DNA from: Hippasteria phrygiana
Taxonomy: Eukaryota > Echinodermata > Asteroidea > Valvatida > Goniasteridae
NCBI GenBank assembly: GCA_037893225.1
Contig: JAZGUH010000939.1
Span: 450,309 to 514,308, forward strand
DNA length: 64,000 nt
Reading direction: 5' to 3'
Part shown: one piece after another, positions 42,350 through 54,639 of the stretch
How the letters are laid out: the number at the start of each line of letters is the position of its first letter
How positions within the stretch are numbered: the first letter of the stretch is position 1
The notes under the pieces: generated by a model
Told to the model about the DNA's origin: nothing
The model's input: the letters and a program-made list of their open reading frames with translations, nothing else
Database searches by the model: none
Translations under genes and position numbers: made by a program

Positions 42350-44965
42350 AGTTTATCCATATCTAGTCAACCAAATGATTCGGAGCAACTTACTTATTAA
42401 AAATAAGGAAATGGCGGACATGTTTTTCCCGTATCCCAAAATGCGATTACTGTCGTTGAGAAAGAAATACCTTCTCCCAGTATATCTTCTCATTGTATTC
42501 TCCACAAAAAGCCAGGCAGGGATAGTTTTACTACAGTACAAGAAAAGATGTTCAATAGATTCCTTTTCACAATTACATAAAACGCATTAATTTTGTTTTC
42601 AACCACCTTGTTCATTTTCATAAGAACGTCTTTGGTTGGGAGAATTCTATTCCGGATACGGTACCAAACATCCTTGTCCTCGTAATAAATTATGTTGCTG
42701 CAAGCATTTCTCCAAATTTCTTCCCAGTTAAGGGGGGCTGAAAATATTGAGTTTCTGTTGCCACTTAGTTTGTGCCTTACTGGGTGTGAAATCCTTCATA
42801 ACCATACTAGAGTAAGTATCCTTGACTGTAATCCGAGAAACCGGAAGAGGGTCGTTATTTTCTCCCGTCAATTTGACGTACAGAAAACTACTGAAATGAT
42901 TAGGTGGCCCTTCCCCGATTTCATTAACAAAAATATCTGCAATTTTTCTGCAAATGTTGGCCCGAATTCTGCCCGCATTGATGGGACGAATGTTACATTT
43001 AGCAGAAAGTTCGTGAACACTAATAATTGTTTGATCTCGAAGGATATGTTTAAGGCAAATAAGACCAACCGGTTTTAAGATCTTGGAATTCAGTTTTCCA
43101 GTTCCTCCCGTAATGATGTTATTGTTAAACAGCGGAATGTCAACAGCCTCATTTTTACAACTCACTTGAAAAGAGATATGCCCGCCAAGTTTTTGGAAAG
43201 AACTAAGTACTTCTCTATAAAAAGGAGGGGTACATGGGTTAATACAAGTGTCACCTTTAAAGATACACCATCCTAGTTTATCTTCTCCACTGGCTTCATT
43301 AATCCAATGCTCAAATAGTACCGTCCATTTATTTCTACTTTCAGTAAAGCGTTTCAGCCACTGTAACTTCAGAGCACATAATTTAAAATACACATTAATA
43401 ATTCCAGTCCCGCCCATTTTAGAAGGAGCTCTCACGTTCTTTCTTTTCATTTTATCGCCCTTTCCAGACCAGTAAAAATTCCATATGGTGTCCTCAAACT
43501 TTTGAACAATATAATCAGGACAAGGAAGAACTGAGCCATAATAAGCAAGGATTCCTCCAAACAGACTGTTGATGACTATTGCGCGTCCTTTTAGAGTGAG
43601 AGATCGTCCTTTCCAGCGGTCAAAAACGCTTGATTTTGCCAATTTTATCCTCCCAATTATCCTCGGGGCGCACATTGTTACCCACGATGATGCCCAAAAT
43701 GTTGATGCTATCGTTGCGCCATTGGAAATGTACTGGCTGATCAGTTCTGTTCTTCCATGTTCCTAACCAGAGCCCAACAGTTTTTTGCACATTGATTTTT
43801 GATCCGGACCCTTCACTGTAAGTATACAAAATTCTTTCTAAAATCTCGAATTCATTGTTCTTACTTATAAAAACAGTGGTATCGTGAGCATGCTGAATTA
43901 TTTTGACATTATCTTGTGTGGGAAGGGTTATCCCGGATATACCTTCATTTTTTTGTATGAGACAACTTAAACATTCGACACAAATAGCGTATAGTAAGGG
44001 CGAAAGAGGGCATCCTTGGCGAATTCCCCTTGTGGCTGAAAACGGTGCAGTAAGGAAATTGTTCACATTAACTGAAATTTGGGGGTTCATGTAGAAAATT
44101 TGTACCCATTTGATGAGTTCAACCGGAATATTCAATTTGTTCATAATGGCATACATATATCTCCACTCTATTCTGTCGAAGGCTTTTTCTTGGTCTACAC
44201 TAATGATAGCTCCATTTTGGTTGGTGATGTTAACGTAATCCACAGTATCCCGTAAAACCATCAAATTCTCGGCAATATTACGTCCCTTGACACCACAGGT
44301 TTGACATTCACTGATCAAAGAGGGCATGAGTTTAGTCAGGCGTTTAGTTATCACTTTTGAGATTATTTTATAGTCAACATTGAGCAAACTTATCGGTCTC
44401 CAATTTTTCAAATCATCCCGGTCACCCCGATTTTTATAAATGAGTCTCACCAGAGCAAGGTTCATCGAATGCGGTAGGTTCGCTACGCTTCTGCAATTAT
44501 TAGCTATTTCAACAAAATCATTTTTTAAAAGATACCAGAATTTTGTGTAAAACTCGACCGTTAAGCCGTCAAAACCGGGAGCTTTATCTAAAGCCATATC
44601 TGTAAGCGCTCCGTATAATTCATGAACATCAATGTCCTTGGTAACCTCATCAGTGAGTTCATCCCACTGACGGGAACCGCATTCAGAATCTTGTTCATAT
44701 GATAATTATTGGTTCCTTCGGAAGAGAAGAGTTTTTGGTAAAAACTAGTAACATGTTTCAACATAGAAGGCGATTGCTTAATAACTTCGCCTTTGTCCGT
44801 CTTTAAAGATCTAATGCTATTATTCTTACGTTGTTGCTTAACCGCTTCAAAGAAAAATTTACTAGGTTTTTCTCCTCCTACTTTCTGCTTATTATAGTAC
44901 TTTTGTCGGACCTTTTCCCATTCATGGTGATCGTACTCTTTAATTTGGTCTTCGACCAAGTCCAA
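42350..44965 (-). pseudogene. Tx1-like reverse transcriptase, catalytic Asp changed
   Basis: Motifs: DKAPGFDGLTVEFYTKFW, NWRPISLLNVDYKIISK, ISVDQEKAFDRIEW, GIRQGCPLSPLLYAI, then IIQHAHDTTVFI where families have YADD. The first catalytic Asp of the box is His here and the Tyr is also His. A Cys/His segment near the end (CVLCN, EHLFLYC) is typical of L1-type C-termini. Frameshifts lie near 44590-44600 and 43620-43675. It is continuous with the endonuclease apart from a stop. Confidence 0.85.
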
Positions 44966-44983
44966 CTCATCTTGGTAGATATT

Positions 44984-45937
44984 TTACTGAGGATTCGAGA
45001 TAATGAAATCATATCGTTTTTGAAGATTGACACGTTTTTTCTTATCTTGACGATTTTTCCAATTAGCGTGACCTTTGATAGTGTCTTTCAGCTTACTTTT
45101 TCCAATATCCCACCAAACATGAATAGAATCATACCTATCTTTTTGTGTCACCCAAAATTCCCAAAAGTACTCTATCTGATCTTTACATTGTTTATCATCA
45201 AGAATTTCATTTGGACAGATCCACCTTCCTGGCCCAAAATCAACTTGGTTATCAATAAGGCGAATAATGACTGCATTGTGGTCAGAAAGACTTGTGCTGT
45301 CAACTGTAATTTCTGTAACTTGGGCAGTCAGGTTTTCTGACGTGAAAATGTTATCAATTCTGCTAGTTTTTCTCAGGCCTTTGTGATAGAAAGTGTAATT
45401 TGGTTTATCGGTAAAATTTCCACAGTCAAACAAATTGTTCGTTTCTAGAAAAGACTGTAAAAGATTAGCACTAGGTTCATTTTTGTTGACATTAAGCTGA
45501 CAATTAACATCGCCGCCCACAATGCAGTCATTTTCCACTGGGTTCCTATCAAAATGCTTCAAGATATCCTTGAAAAAAACTATTCTCTCGGAAATGTTGT
45601 TCGGGGCATAGATGGAATACAAAGAAATGTAGTAACCATCAAATTCTATATCTCCAGTAACCCATCTGCCTTTGTTATCACACGAATGATTTGAAATATT
45701 GATACCACTTTTTTGGGAGGTGAGAATGGCGACGCCACAACTGCTTGTGGTTCCATGGCTAAAAATTATATCACCACCCCATTGCTTCCGCCACACCATC
45801 TCATCACCTGGTTTACTGTGTGTTTCTTGAAGCAAAGCCAAAGAAATCTTTTTCCTAGTGAGATAATCAAAAACGTTGTCCCTTTTCTTATCATTTCTTA
45901 AACCACTGACGTTTAGTGTAGCTATCAAAAGGGTCAT
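44984..45937 (-). pseudogene. Tx1-like AP endonuclease
   Basis: A frame open for over 300 codons: LLIATLNVSGLRNDKKRDNV, LALLQETHSKPGDE, YISLYSIYAPNN, VGGDVNCQLNVNKNE, SRIDNIFTSENL, and SLSDHNAVIIRL. All blocks of the exonuclease III-like fold are present, including the Asn, Glu and final Asp-His residues. The frame ends in a TAA at 44984 where the protein should continue into the reverse transcriptase in the same frame, so this is an in-frame nonsense mutation in ORF2, not the end of a separate gene. Confidence 0.85.
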
Positions 45938-46012
45938 TAATAAAAATAGAAAAATTAATGAACGCATGAATATGACATGTAGGAAAGAAACGTCGTGCAC
46001 TTAATTGTGAGG

Positions 46013-47663
46013 TCAATGCATTTCCCCCCTACCTCTGCCCTTACTCGGTTTCATTGACTGCGATAAGTGAGCTGTCTGGCTACTCTGTCTTTGCAGGGCT
46101 ACAGCCCCAGTTCCTCTCTTTTTGCGAAAGCGCTGGGTTCCTTTTCTGACATAGGGCACCAACACTTCTTGACTAGATTCATTTTGTTCAGTTTCCATGC
46201 TGTATTGCGACTCCTCGTGTTCGCTGTCCGATGCGTTGCCTTGCTTTTCCTGCCGGTCCTGCCGGTCCTGCCGGTCCTGCCGGTCCTGCCGGTCCTGCCG
46301 GTCCTGCCGGTCCTGCCGGTCCTGCCGGTCCTGCCGGTCCTGCCGGTCCTGCCGGTCCTGCCGGTCCTGCCGGTCCTGCCGGTCCTGCCGGTCCTGCCGG
46401 TCCTGCCGGTCCTCTCTACTTGTCGACGGCCTCTCATCTACCTGTATCTGGCTCTCGTTTTCCCGTTTCTTTGACGTTTCTTTTTCCTGCCCAAGCTGGT
46501 GTCTGTGGGGTTTGTCCGCACGATCTTCGGGCTCTCGTCTCTGCTCTTCCTTATGGTACTCCTCTGTGGGTGGTCGTGGTTGTTGGTCCTTTTCCTGGGT
46601 CTTTGTGCGTTGGTTGCCGTCCTGTCCTTTCTCGTGCTGTGCCGACTGCGCTACCCCCCGCGGACCTGACTGCGAGACTGCCCACAGAGTTGGCTCTTGG
46701 ACCGCCCGCGGAACTGCCTTGTGAACTGCATGACGGCTCGGCTGTTGAAGCATTGTGCGCTGGGTTGGCGGTCGGCTTCCTGTATCTGGTGGTCTGTCCG
46801 CGGTTCCCTGGTCGCCTGCTGGTGCGTCTCTTCTTTCGAAAGTTCTTGTGTTTGCTCATTGTGGTGTACATTTCGTTTCTTTGGCTTTTTATCGTGTTCC
46901 CGTTCCACTCTTTCTGCCCAGGTAGCCGTATCTGCATTCTCTGCTTCTTCCTCTTCTACTCCTTCTATCTCGTCGTTCCCAGAGCTGTCCTCTGTTGTGT
47001 AGCCTTCAAAGTCATCTTTGCCCTCGCTGATGTGCTCATCCATTGATGTAGTAATGCGCAAGTTGTGGTATTCTGCTCTAAGGCCTCTTTCCCCATGAAA
47101 CATCTCCCTTTAGCTGGACAGTCTCTCGCCAAGTGACCTGGCTGCTGGCAGATTCTGCATGTTTTTTGCTGTCCTTTGTGCCTCACAGGTATTGTGAAAG
47201 ATTCAATTTTCACAAAGCTGGGTATTGGCTTCTTTAAATCCCTTATCAGCATACTGCGGACTCCGTTCTCCACTTCTTTGTCGGAGGTGTGATATTGTCG
47301 TCTTATGTTAATGACGGTACCGTATTGCGTAATGGCGCTGACTATGGCATCGTCTCCCATCTCATACGGCACATTTGCATACACAACAACAGAATTTAAG
47401 ACGTTGGCCCGTTCACATTCCATCAGCATGCCTTGGAGTACAATACCACCTGTTGCTATCTCTTCACAGTCCTTTTCTTCAGCGAAGGTAACGTTATACC
47501 ATCCATTGTTTAGTTGGGCTATGCACTTCGTTGCTTTGGTCGTACATAGTTTCTTTCCAATGGCATTGTATACCTCTTCTGGCATGATCTCAGCATAGTC
47601 CGTACGACAACGTATTGTGTTAGGCCTGCGCAGGACTGGGTTAGGTCGTCGCTGGGTAGCCAT
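46013..47663 (-). pseudogene. LINE ORF1 (gag-like) with zinc knuckle and DRQ repeat
   Basis: The first 232 codons (47663-46965) contain an RRM-like region (NSVVVYANVPYEMGDDAIVS) and one CCHC knuckle, CRICQQPGHLARDC. The frame then shifts near 47100 into an acidic stretch ([20 protein letters not shown]) and again near 46700 into a Gln/Arg/Asp-rich region, with a long (Asp-Arg-Gln)n run at 46250-46415, ending at 46013 just before ORF2. The protein would bind the LINE RNA. The shifts may be real decay or expansion of the repeat. Confidence 0.7.
46250..46415. repeat. 9-bp coding minisatellite CTGCCGGTC, about 18 copies
   Basis: An almost perfect 9-bp array in the LINE ORF1, reading Asp-Arg-Gln on the coding strand. 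All frames are open, giving artefactual ORFs on both strands. Confidence 0.95.
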
Positions 47664-48089
47664 CGCAATATGGCGTCGATGTGGACTGTGCCACAGAATA
47701 CAAAATTAACGAAGGCCAAAAGGCCCAAAAAAACTACGGTTTCTGGACGTCTCCTACTATAATGAAAACTATGTCCCACTCACTTTCAGCTGTCCACCGA
47801 AAGAGCATCAAACTCCGTCGCAAAACGGGTGGAAAATCGTGATTTTCACGGAACACTTTCTCACGCGTGTTGCAGCCTCGAACGCTATATTATTATTATT
47901 ATTATTATTATTATATTCAAAACTATGACAACAAGTAATTCAAGAAAGAAATTAAGAGATCCCTCAAGTCAACGAAACTCCAAATGCCACCAACAACTGC
48001 TGTATCTCTATTAGCAGCACAATGCGACCAATTCATAACACACCTATCCAAAGTAAAACTAGACGTGTTGTCTGTCCATGACAGAGCAA

Positions 48090-49115
48090 CGGGCTTTTCC
48101 GAGTAATTTGTATGACGTCGATTTAGATTTTGCATACTAATAACAACAAAACCTAGCAACCCATCACGTTTCATGACAATCAGACCTACCCTTATTATGT
48201 GTTTCACAAAAATCACGCTTTTGATGGCGTCATCATGACTTCACACATTTGTTTCCCATTTATATATTAATATCCATGACCCAACAAACTTATTACAACA
48301 AGAATTTTGGAATAAGCATTTTCTGTTGATGAGATATGGCTTAAAGGTCTACAATTTAAACAAATACTATAAAATCGTTGATGACATCATCATGACGTCA
48401 CATTAATTTTCATTTATAACGCACCCCGGCCTACCTGCATACCAAGATTAAATCCAATCGGATGTACAGTTCTCAAGATATAGGACCCTAAAGTGTGCAC
48501 CTTTAAAATGACGTCACATGACCCATTACGACGTCATCACGACGGTAATTGTGAAAGCAAACATTTGCGACGTGGTGTTGGCCTGTGTCAAGATTGGAAT
48601 CTATTTGAAAATGTTGAGAGTACAATTAAATTTGAAATATTTTAAAAATTCTAAAATCAGCCGAAGACGCCATCATGACGTCACTTTGGAATTTGCATGC
48701 CAGTGACAATATCTGCCTACCCACCAATTTTTGTGACGATCGGACCTACCCTTATATGTGTTTCAAAAAAGTATATTTTTGATGACGCCATCATGACGTC
48801 ACACGTTTTTTACATTTATATGTAAGTGTGTATGATCTAACAAAAAAAATCGAAATTGGCATGTTCTGTTGTCGAGATATGGCTTTAAAGGTTCAAAAAC
48901 TGAAAAATTACTATAAAACCGTATGATGACGTCATCATGACGTCACATTAATTTTCATTTATAACGCACCCCGGCCTACCAACAAACCAAGGTTGAGCTC
49001 AATCAGACCTACAGTTGTCTAGATATGGGCCCTTCAAAAATGCACCTTTAAGATGACGTCACGTGTTCCCCTGATGACGTCATCATGACGTCTATGTTCG
49101 GGACACGTCTTCACT
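48090..49115 (+). repeat. Two diverged units of about 545 bp with many TGACGTCA sites
   Basis: The stretch AATTTTCATTTATAACGCACC with CCGGCCTACC and nearby ATCATGACGTCACATTA appears at about 48395 and again at about 48938. The flanking sequence also matches (CGGACCTACCCTTATATGTG, CATCATGACGTCACAC). The palindrome TGACGTCA, the CREB/ATF core, recurs about eight times. No gene is visible. Confidence 0.8.
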
Positions 49116-49137
49116 ATGAGGTCTTCATCTATGTTTT

Positions 49138-49470
49138 ATGGGACTACGACTTTGTTTTCTGTTAAAAGTACATCTAGGAAGGAAACGTGTACAAAGTCTA
49201 TGGGATCGGGTACCCAAAAAGAAAAAAGAAAAAAGAAAAAAATCTGAACAAAAACAAAGGCTTTTACGCAACTTTGCGGAAAAGCCAAAAATCAGAACAA
49301 TAACAAAGGCTTTTCCGCAAAATTATGGAAAAGCCAATTATCTGAAACTGAGAAACTTTCTTTGTGAAAGGGTCTCAACTTCGTTCCCACTCCTACTTCT
49401 GCGACATAAATACCTTCAACTAAAGAATGGGAATTGCATTCCTTATGCATAACAAACAATAAAATAATCA
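49138..49470. other. Non-coding stretch with A-rich run and duplicated segment
   Basis: Contains an (AAAAAAG)n-like run near 49220 and two copies of CAAAGGCTTTTMCGCAA about 50 bases apart. ORFs here lack any recognisable protein pattern. Confidence 0.4.
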
Positions 49471-49605
49471 TCCCTTTAAACCTACATACGAAACACCTGG
49501 CAGCCACCAAATTTATTAAACTTGCCCACATGGAGCTAAGAAATCGGCAAAACAACAAATAAGTATCCGGCACAAACAACCCCGATATCGTAGTCAAACA
49601 GGCAG

Positions 49606-49960
49606 AGGCATGCATAGGCGTAGCCAGCGGGGGTGGGGGGGGGGGGGGGGGGGGGGGGGGTATTTCACCCCAAAATTTCACACAAAAATCAAAACCCTGC
49701 CCTCTATCTACGACATAACTGTTGGTTCTTTAATGTCGCAAAATAGGTTGGTAAGTCCAATAACTTCAAAGTGGATTTTGTTCTCGTAATTGCACAATCG
49801 CCGCAACATTTAAATTATTTCATTCATGCTGCTGGCCCTAGTGTGCCCTCATTGGAAATTAAAGTGCCCCCTTTTCCCCCACTGAAAAATGTTAGACCCC
49901 CCTGTGCATAGGCGTAGCAAGGTATTTTTTTATTGGGGGGGGGGGGGGGGTAGACGTGAA
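49606..49960. repeat. Poly-G elements adjoining TGCATAGGCGTAGC
   Basis: GCATAGGCGTAGCCAGCGGG runs into a 30-base G tract at about 49609-49660. A second copy, TGCATAGGCGTAGCAAGG, leads to a G tract at 49936-49950. Reverse-complement copies lie at 59410-59450 and 59740-59820 in the other arm. The shared GCATAGGCGTAGC border suggests the terminus of a repeat family. Confidence 0.6.
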
Positions 49961-50663
49961 AAGGGGCACTCGATATTTTGGGGCACAGGGGGCACTAACA
50001 TTTTTCAGTGGTGGAACAGGGGGCACTAACATAAAAAAGAAATTACCAAAAAAGAAAAATACAGATAGATATTTAAATACAATTCAGACAAAGAACCAAT
50101 AAAAAAGAAAAAACACATTAAGAATCAAATTAGGCCTACAATGAATGAATCAATCAAATGTGTATCATGAATTGTATAGGCCTAAGATACTGTATTTAAA
50201 TTGAATGCAGAATTTGCGAATTTGAATTATAACAAATGAAAAATAAAATTCAGGCCTTGTCACAATGACAAATCAATTTGCTGCGAAATAGATTGCAAAT
50301 CTTCATAATCGGCCACGCATACGTCAAACCGAAAGCCTAATCACGCATTTGTAATCGTTGAAATAAAACATTATGCACATTCATTTATTTGAATGATACA
50401 AAATAGAATCGAATGCTATTTTCTGCGAAAATGAAACCCGGATATACGTCGTTCTAAAAATCAGCGCGAGATTAAATTCAAGTTTAACAAATTCAAATGC
50501 ACATTTTGGAAAATCGTAAGATAAAACCTATATTAACTCGCTGCACCATACCAAACTTATACATTAAAAACCTCTACATCAGGACTAGACCTTCCTGATT
50601 CTCTTGGAATGATGCATTCCTCCAATCCTCACGAACTAAGTATTGCTTCCATGTGATTCATAT

Positions 50664-51020
50664 GGTCTAGTGGTTAAGTCATGTACTCTCAAATGCAGTA
50701 GTTGTGGGTTCGATCGTGGGTTCGAATCTAACCAGAAAAAAATACTCCTGTAGAATGCCATGGCCCAGTGGTTACGGTGTTCGACTCATGTACGATGGTT
50801 CGAACCCTGCCAAGAACATGGTGTTTTTGTGCCCTTGGGAAAGACACTTAACTATAATTTCCTCTTTCCACCCAGGAGTATAAATGGGTACCTGAGAGGG
50901 TCGAGGTCAATTGAGCGCTGATATCGGCTGCCGCGTGGTCCAGCGCCTGATGAACGGGGTAATTGTAAAGCGCTTTGAGATCGTTGATACTATGGAAAGC
51001 GCTATATATAAAGCATAACA
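50664..51020 (+). repeat. tRNA-derived SINE, left-arm copy
   Basis: Two tRNA-like heads in tandem (TGGTCTAGTGGTTAAGTC with GGGTTCGAATC; GGCCCAGTGGTTACGG with GGTTCGAACCC) are followed by a body with CAAGGGCACAAA in reverse, AGCGCTGATATCGGCTGCC and a tail with AAAGCGCTTTGAGATCG and GCGCTATATATAAAGC. The tail resembles that of widespread aquatic-animal SINEs. The mirror copy is at 58262-58670. Confidence 0.75.
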
Positions 51021-51065
51021 ATGATTATTTTGAAGAATTAGTTACGCGCGTAAAGTTTTTGCTAT

Positions 51066-51855
51066 ACAGTGTGAGCCAAAAAACTATACACTTTTAAAAT
51101 TGGCCATAGTTTTATTCTATAGCAATATAGATAAGATATTTTCATATGTACTTTTAGAGTACCAGTAACTCTTCCTGCTTCTTTTGGTGACATTTTTACT
51201 GGATTAGTTTTCATGCATAACTGCACATGAGACAATTATGGGGATCGGGTGAAATCTGAGTTGCGCCAACTGGTCAGGGCTGGATAAGAATAAGACAATT
51301 TAAAAGAACACAACCATTGTCTAACAAAGAGACAAAAAATAATTTCATTAGCTTTTAAACCTCGTGTTTATTTAAAACATTTAAATAAAATATAAAATGC
51401 AATTAAATTCCACGGTGTCTTAGTCCTCAACATGCCCACCATCTCGTTCAATGCACAGCTGGGCTCGGCGCATCAATGTCAAGTCTGAGAATGTCAATTT
51501 CACGAGTTATCCTTTTCTGGAGGTCATCCAGATTTGCTGGAGGAGTGGTGAAAACCCGAGCTTTCAGATATCCCCATAAAAAGTAGTCAAGAGGGGTCAA
51601 ATCAGGAGATCTTGGGGCCACTCCACCGGTTGATTCATGGCAATGACCAGTTGGCGCAACTCAGATTTCACCCGATCCCCTTAATTGTCTCCTGTGCAGT
51701 CATGCATGAAAACTAATCCAGTAAAAATGTCACAAAAAAATGCGGGAGGAGTTACTCTAAAAGTACATATGAAAATATCTTGTCTATGTTGCTACAGAAT
51801 AAAACTATGGCCAATTTTAAAAGTGTATAGTTTTTTTGGAACGGGGTTCGACTGT
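51066..51855. mobile_element. Mariner-like element remnant, left-arm copy
   Basis: Long terminal inverted repeats of about 190 bp start with ACAGTGTGAGCCAAAAAACT and end with a counterpart at 51640-51855. Between them, on minus, lies a transposase C-terminal remnant with LDYFLWGYLKARVF and ANLDDLQKRITREID, the last part of a Tc1/mariner DDE transposase. The inner end has been altered to GGAACGGGGTTCG, the same change seen in the right-arm copy. Confidence 0.75.
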
Positions 51856-51884
51856 AAGGGCGCCCCCTATTTCCACCAGTCTGA

Positions 51885-52510
51885 GGCGACGGCACGACGC
51901 GACGGCTCGACGGCACGACGCGACGGCACGACGCGACGGCTCGAAGGCACGACGCGACTATGGTGTCCTATTTACGACACACCGCTTTGCCTCTTCCACA
52001 CGCGACGCGACTATACGACGCGACGGCACGACGGCTCCGTTGCATCGTGTCGTCGCGTCGTGCCGTCGCTTCTTTCCCATTACTTTTCCCATAACGTCGC
52101 CCCTTCCGTCACCCATCGCGTCGCACCGTCGTGCGTCGCGTCGTGCGTCGCGTCGTGCGTCGCGTCGTGCGTCGCGTCGTGCGTCGCGTCGTGCGTCGCG
52201 TCGTGCGTCGCGTCGTGCGTCGCGTCGTGCGTCGCGTCGTGCTCGCGTCGTGCTCGCGTCGTGCGTCGCGTCGTGCGTCGCGTCGTGCGTCGCGTCGTGC
52301 GTCGCGTCGTGCGTCGCGTCGTGCGTCGCGTCGTGCGTCGCGTCGTGCGTCGCGTCGTGCTCGCGTCGTGCTCGCGTCGTGCGTCGCGTCGTGCGTCGCG
52401 TCGTGCGTCGCGTCGTGCGTCGCGTCGTGCTCGCGTCGTGCGTCGCGTCGTGCTCGCGTCGTGCGTCGCGTCGTGCTCGCGTCGTGCTCGCGTCGTGTTT
52501 CGCGTCGTGT
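51885..52510. repeat. CpG-rich minisatellites, left arm
   Basis: 51885-52080 holds interrupted GACGGCACGACGC units; 52127-52510 is a regular 12-bp array GTGCGTCGCGTC with occasional 10-bp units (GTGCTCGCGTC). Open frames on both strands (SRRASRRAS, DARRDARRD) are repeat artefacts. Confidence 0.92.
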
Positions 52511-53147
52511 TTCGCGTGGAGTAGTCATGCTATTGTGAACATGCGCAGTTGAAATACCGAACTGGTTCACAGAGGGCGTCTTTGTTTCACGCAGATCCGG
52601 AGCGCGATCAGTGATCCGGAGCGTCGAAAGCTGCTCTGGAGTCACGTTTTTAGTGATCCTGCTCGCGAGGTGGGTTCGCAAGATCCAAGATGGCGACGTG
52701 CGAGACGGACAGAGAAAAGTGACGGTATTTTTTCGTAGATTTGAAGCATTTAACGAGCTATTGTGAAAGTATTTACTCATAATTCTTTTACAGTGTATTT
52801 TTATTATTAAAGCTATGTACGATGTATTTACTTTTCTGGAAATACTATAGCAAGAGGGATTCGCGATCCTGTTCGTTTTCGTTCGGCTCTGGATCACCTC
52901 CCGATCCGTGTGAAACAAACAGGCCCAGAAAAACCCTCTAATAAATTTACATTTATGCGCGCATGCGCTTAACCGCGCGGTGAACAAAAGGCCTGAGCTC
53001 TGTATTTGAAATGTGTAAAAAGACAATTTTGCTAGAATTCTGTTTGTATTTTCCCTATTTTCGTAGCAAAAAATCTACAGAATCAACAACGGTACCGCGC
53101 TAACAGCGGTGTCTGGCGGGACAAAATAACGAGTGAAAAGATAAGGT

Positions 53148-54081
53148 TCGATATTCCGAATAGACGATAGGGTTCGATAGCCCGGACTATCGAACCATAT
53201 TGTCGATTCGGACTATCGCACCCTATCGTCTATTCCGACTATCGATCGAACCTTCGGATTATTTAACCTTATTCTCTTTTCGGATTAATAACCCTTCGGA
53301 CTAAAGAACCTTCGGACAATCGGGCTGTCACCGTGTTTACCCCCCCCCCCCCCCCCTCCCCCACCCACCAACCTTGACGAGAAATGGAAACCGCTCATAA
53401 CGTGTAGTTTTATTGTAACTTGTTTTACGCCGTTTATGTAAACCCGTGCACACGGCAACTTATATTTCAAGTCTTTGTTTCAACATCTATAAACCTTTAC
53501 AGTGAGTTTTCAGAGCCGACTGAGTCTAATAACAAAATGCGATACCCTTGGCCGAGAGGACTGCGGCAGATTCTTCATGACATTGATTAATAACTGCAAA
53601 TGGAGGAATCCAGATCACACATCGAACTTGAAACACAACTGCAGGTTATACAGCTGTATTCTGCAGATCTTGGCATGACAAAAGCCAATAAATCATGCTT
53701 CTGCGCGAGGGCCGGGCACTGATGCCACTACCTCATAGTTGCGATCTAATCAAGCAATCCACGAGTTCAACAAGCCGCAAGCAAGCAAGATCAGCTAAAT
53801 GCCGGCTCATTTTGATCTTGATGACCATTGTACCGTTCGTGTTTTAAGCTGAATCCAATGTACAATTACTGTTAAGAATGTAGTTGAGAAAGTTTTGAAA
53901 GAATACAACTTTCTCATAATATCAAAGTACCTGGCCAAGAGGGTCCACCCCCCAAAAACACCCCCCCCCCCCCCCCGGATCCCAGCCTGGTATAGCACAC
54001 AACCTTTGCCAGCATCCGAACTGTACCCATGAGCGCATGTTTAAAGTGCCATTGCATGATACTCAGGAACGAAATATTTTC
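53148..54081. other. Loop (spacer) of the giant inverted repeat
   Basis: About 930 bp not repeated between arms. It begins with a hairpin: GAATAGACGATAGGGTTCGA pairs with the stretch ending ACCCTATCGTCTATTC (53158-53245), amid several TTCGGACTATCGAACC-like words. Poly-C runs lie at 53341 and 53961. Short ORFs are not convincing and no gene is seen. Confidence 0.6.
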
Positions 54082-54639
54082 TCTCTTTTCACTCCTTTTT
54101 GTCCCGCCAGACACCGCTGTTAGCGCGGTACCGTTGTTGATTCTGTAGATTTTTTGCTACGAAAATACAAACAAAATTTTTGCAAAAACGTCTTTTTACA
54201 CATTTCAAATACAGAGCTCAGGCCTTTTGTTCACCGCGCGGTTAAGCGCATGCGCGCATAAATTTAAATTTATTAGCGGGTTATTCTGGGCTGTTTGTTT
54301 CACACGGATCGGGAGGTGATCCAGAGCCGAACGAAAACAAACAGGATCGCGAATTCCTCTTGCTATATGTTGCATGCTGGGAGAATTTGTATTACACGAC
54401 AATGTCGTCTGCTTCAGATTCTGTAGGGCTATTTTTATGATAAACTATCTAGTATTTCCAAAAAAGTAAATACATCGTACATAGGTTCAATAACAAAAAT
54501 ACACTGTAAAAGAATTATGAGTAAATACTATCACAATAGCTCGTTAAATGCTTCAAATCTACCAAAAATAATACCCTCACTTTTCTCTGTCAATCTCGCA
54601 CGTCGCCATCTGTGATCTTGCGAACAGGATCACCTCGCG

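Larger units (their letters stand above)
41960..47780 (-). mobile_element. Tx1/L1-like LINE, near full length
   Basis: On minus, from about 47700 down: a gag-like ORF1 with a CCHC zinc knuckle, an AP endonuclease, a reverse transcriptase with L1-type C-terminal region (RWKGRSLTLKGRAIVINSL), and a T-rich/TTA-rich tract at 41960-42020 which on the element's strand is the A-rich 3' tail. ORF order, separate ORF1 and RT style fit the Tx1 clade of L1-like elements. Frameshifts and stops show it is inactive. Confidence 0.85.
41547..49478. other. 7.9-kb insertion private to the left arm
   Basis: Left of it the arm reads GAAAGTTACAAGATAACATT and right of it GAAACACCTGGCAGCC. The right arm (reversed) has ATAACACTGAAAGAACACC with nothing between. 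The segment holds a poly-G/C stretch, a 15-bp minisatellite, a Tx1/L1-like LINE and the TGACGTCA repeat region. It may be one composite insertion or several. Confidence 0.7.

Noticed and set aside
46197..47046. Plus-strand ORFs of Gly/Ala/Pro or Cys/Arg/Ser repeats
   Set aside because: Shadows of the 9-bp repeat in the LINE ORF1 on the other strand.
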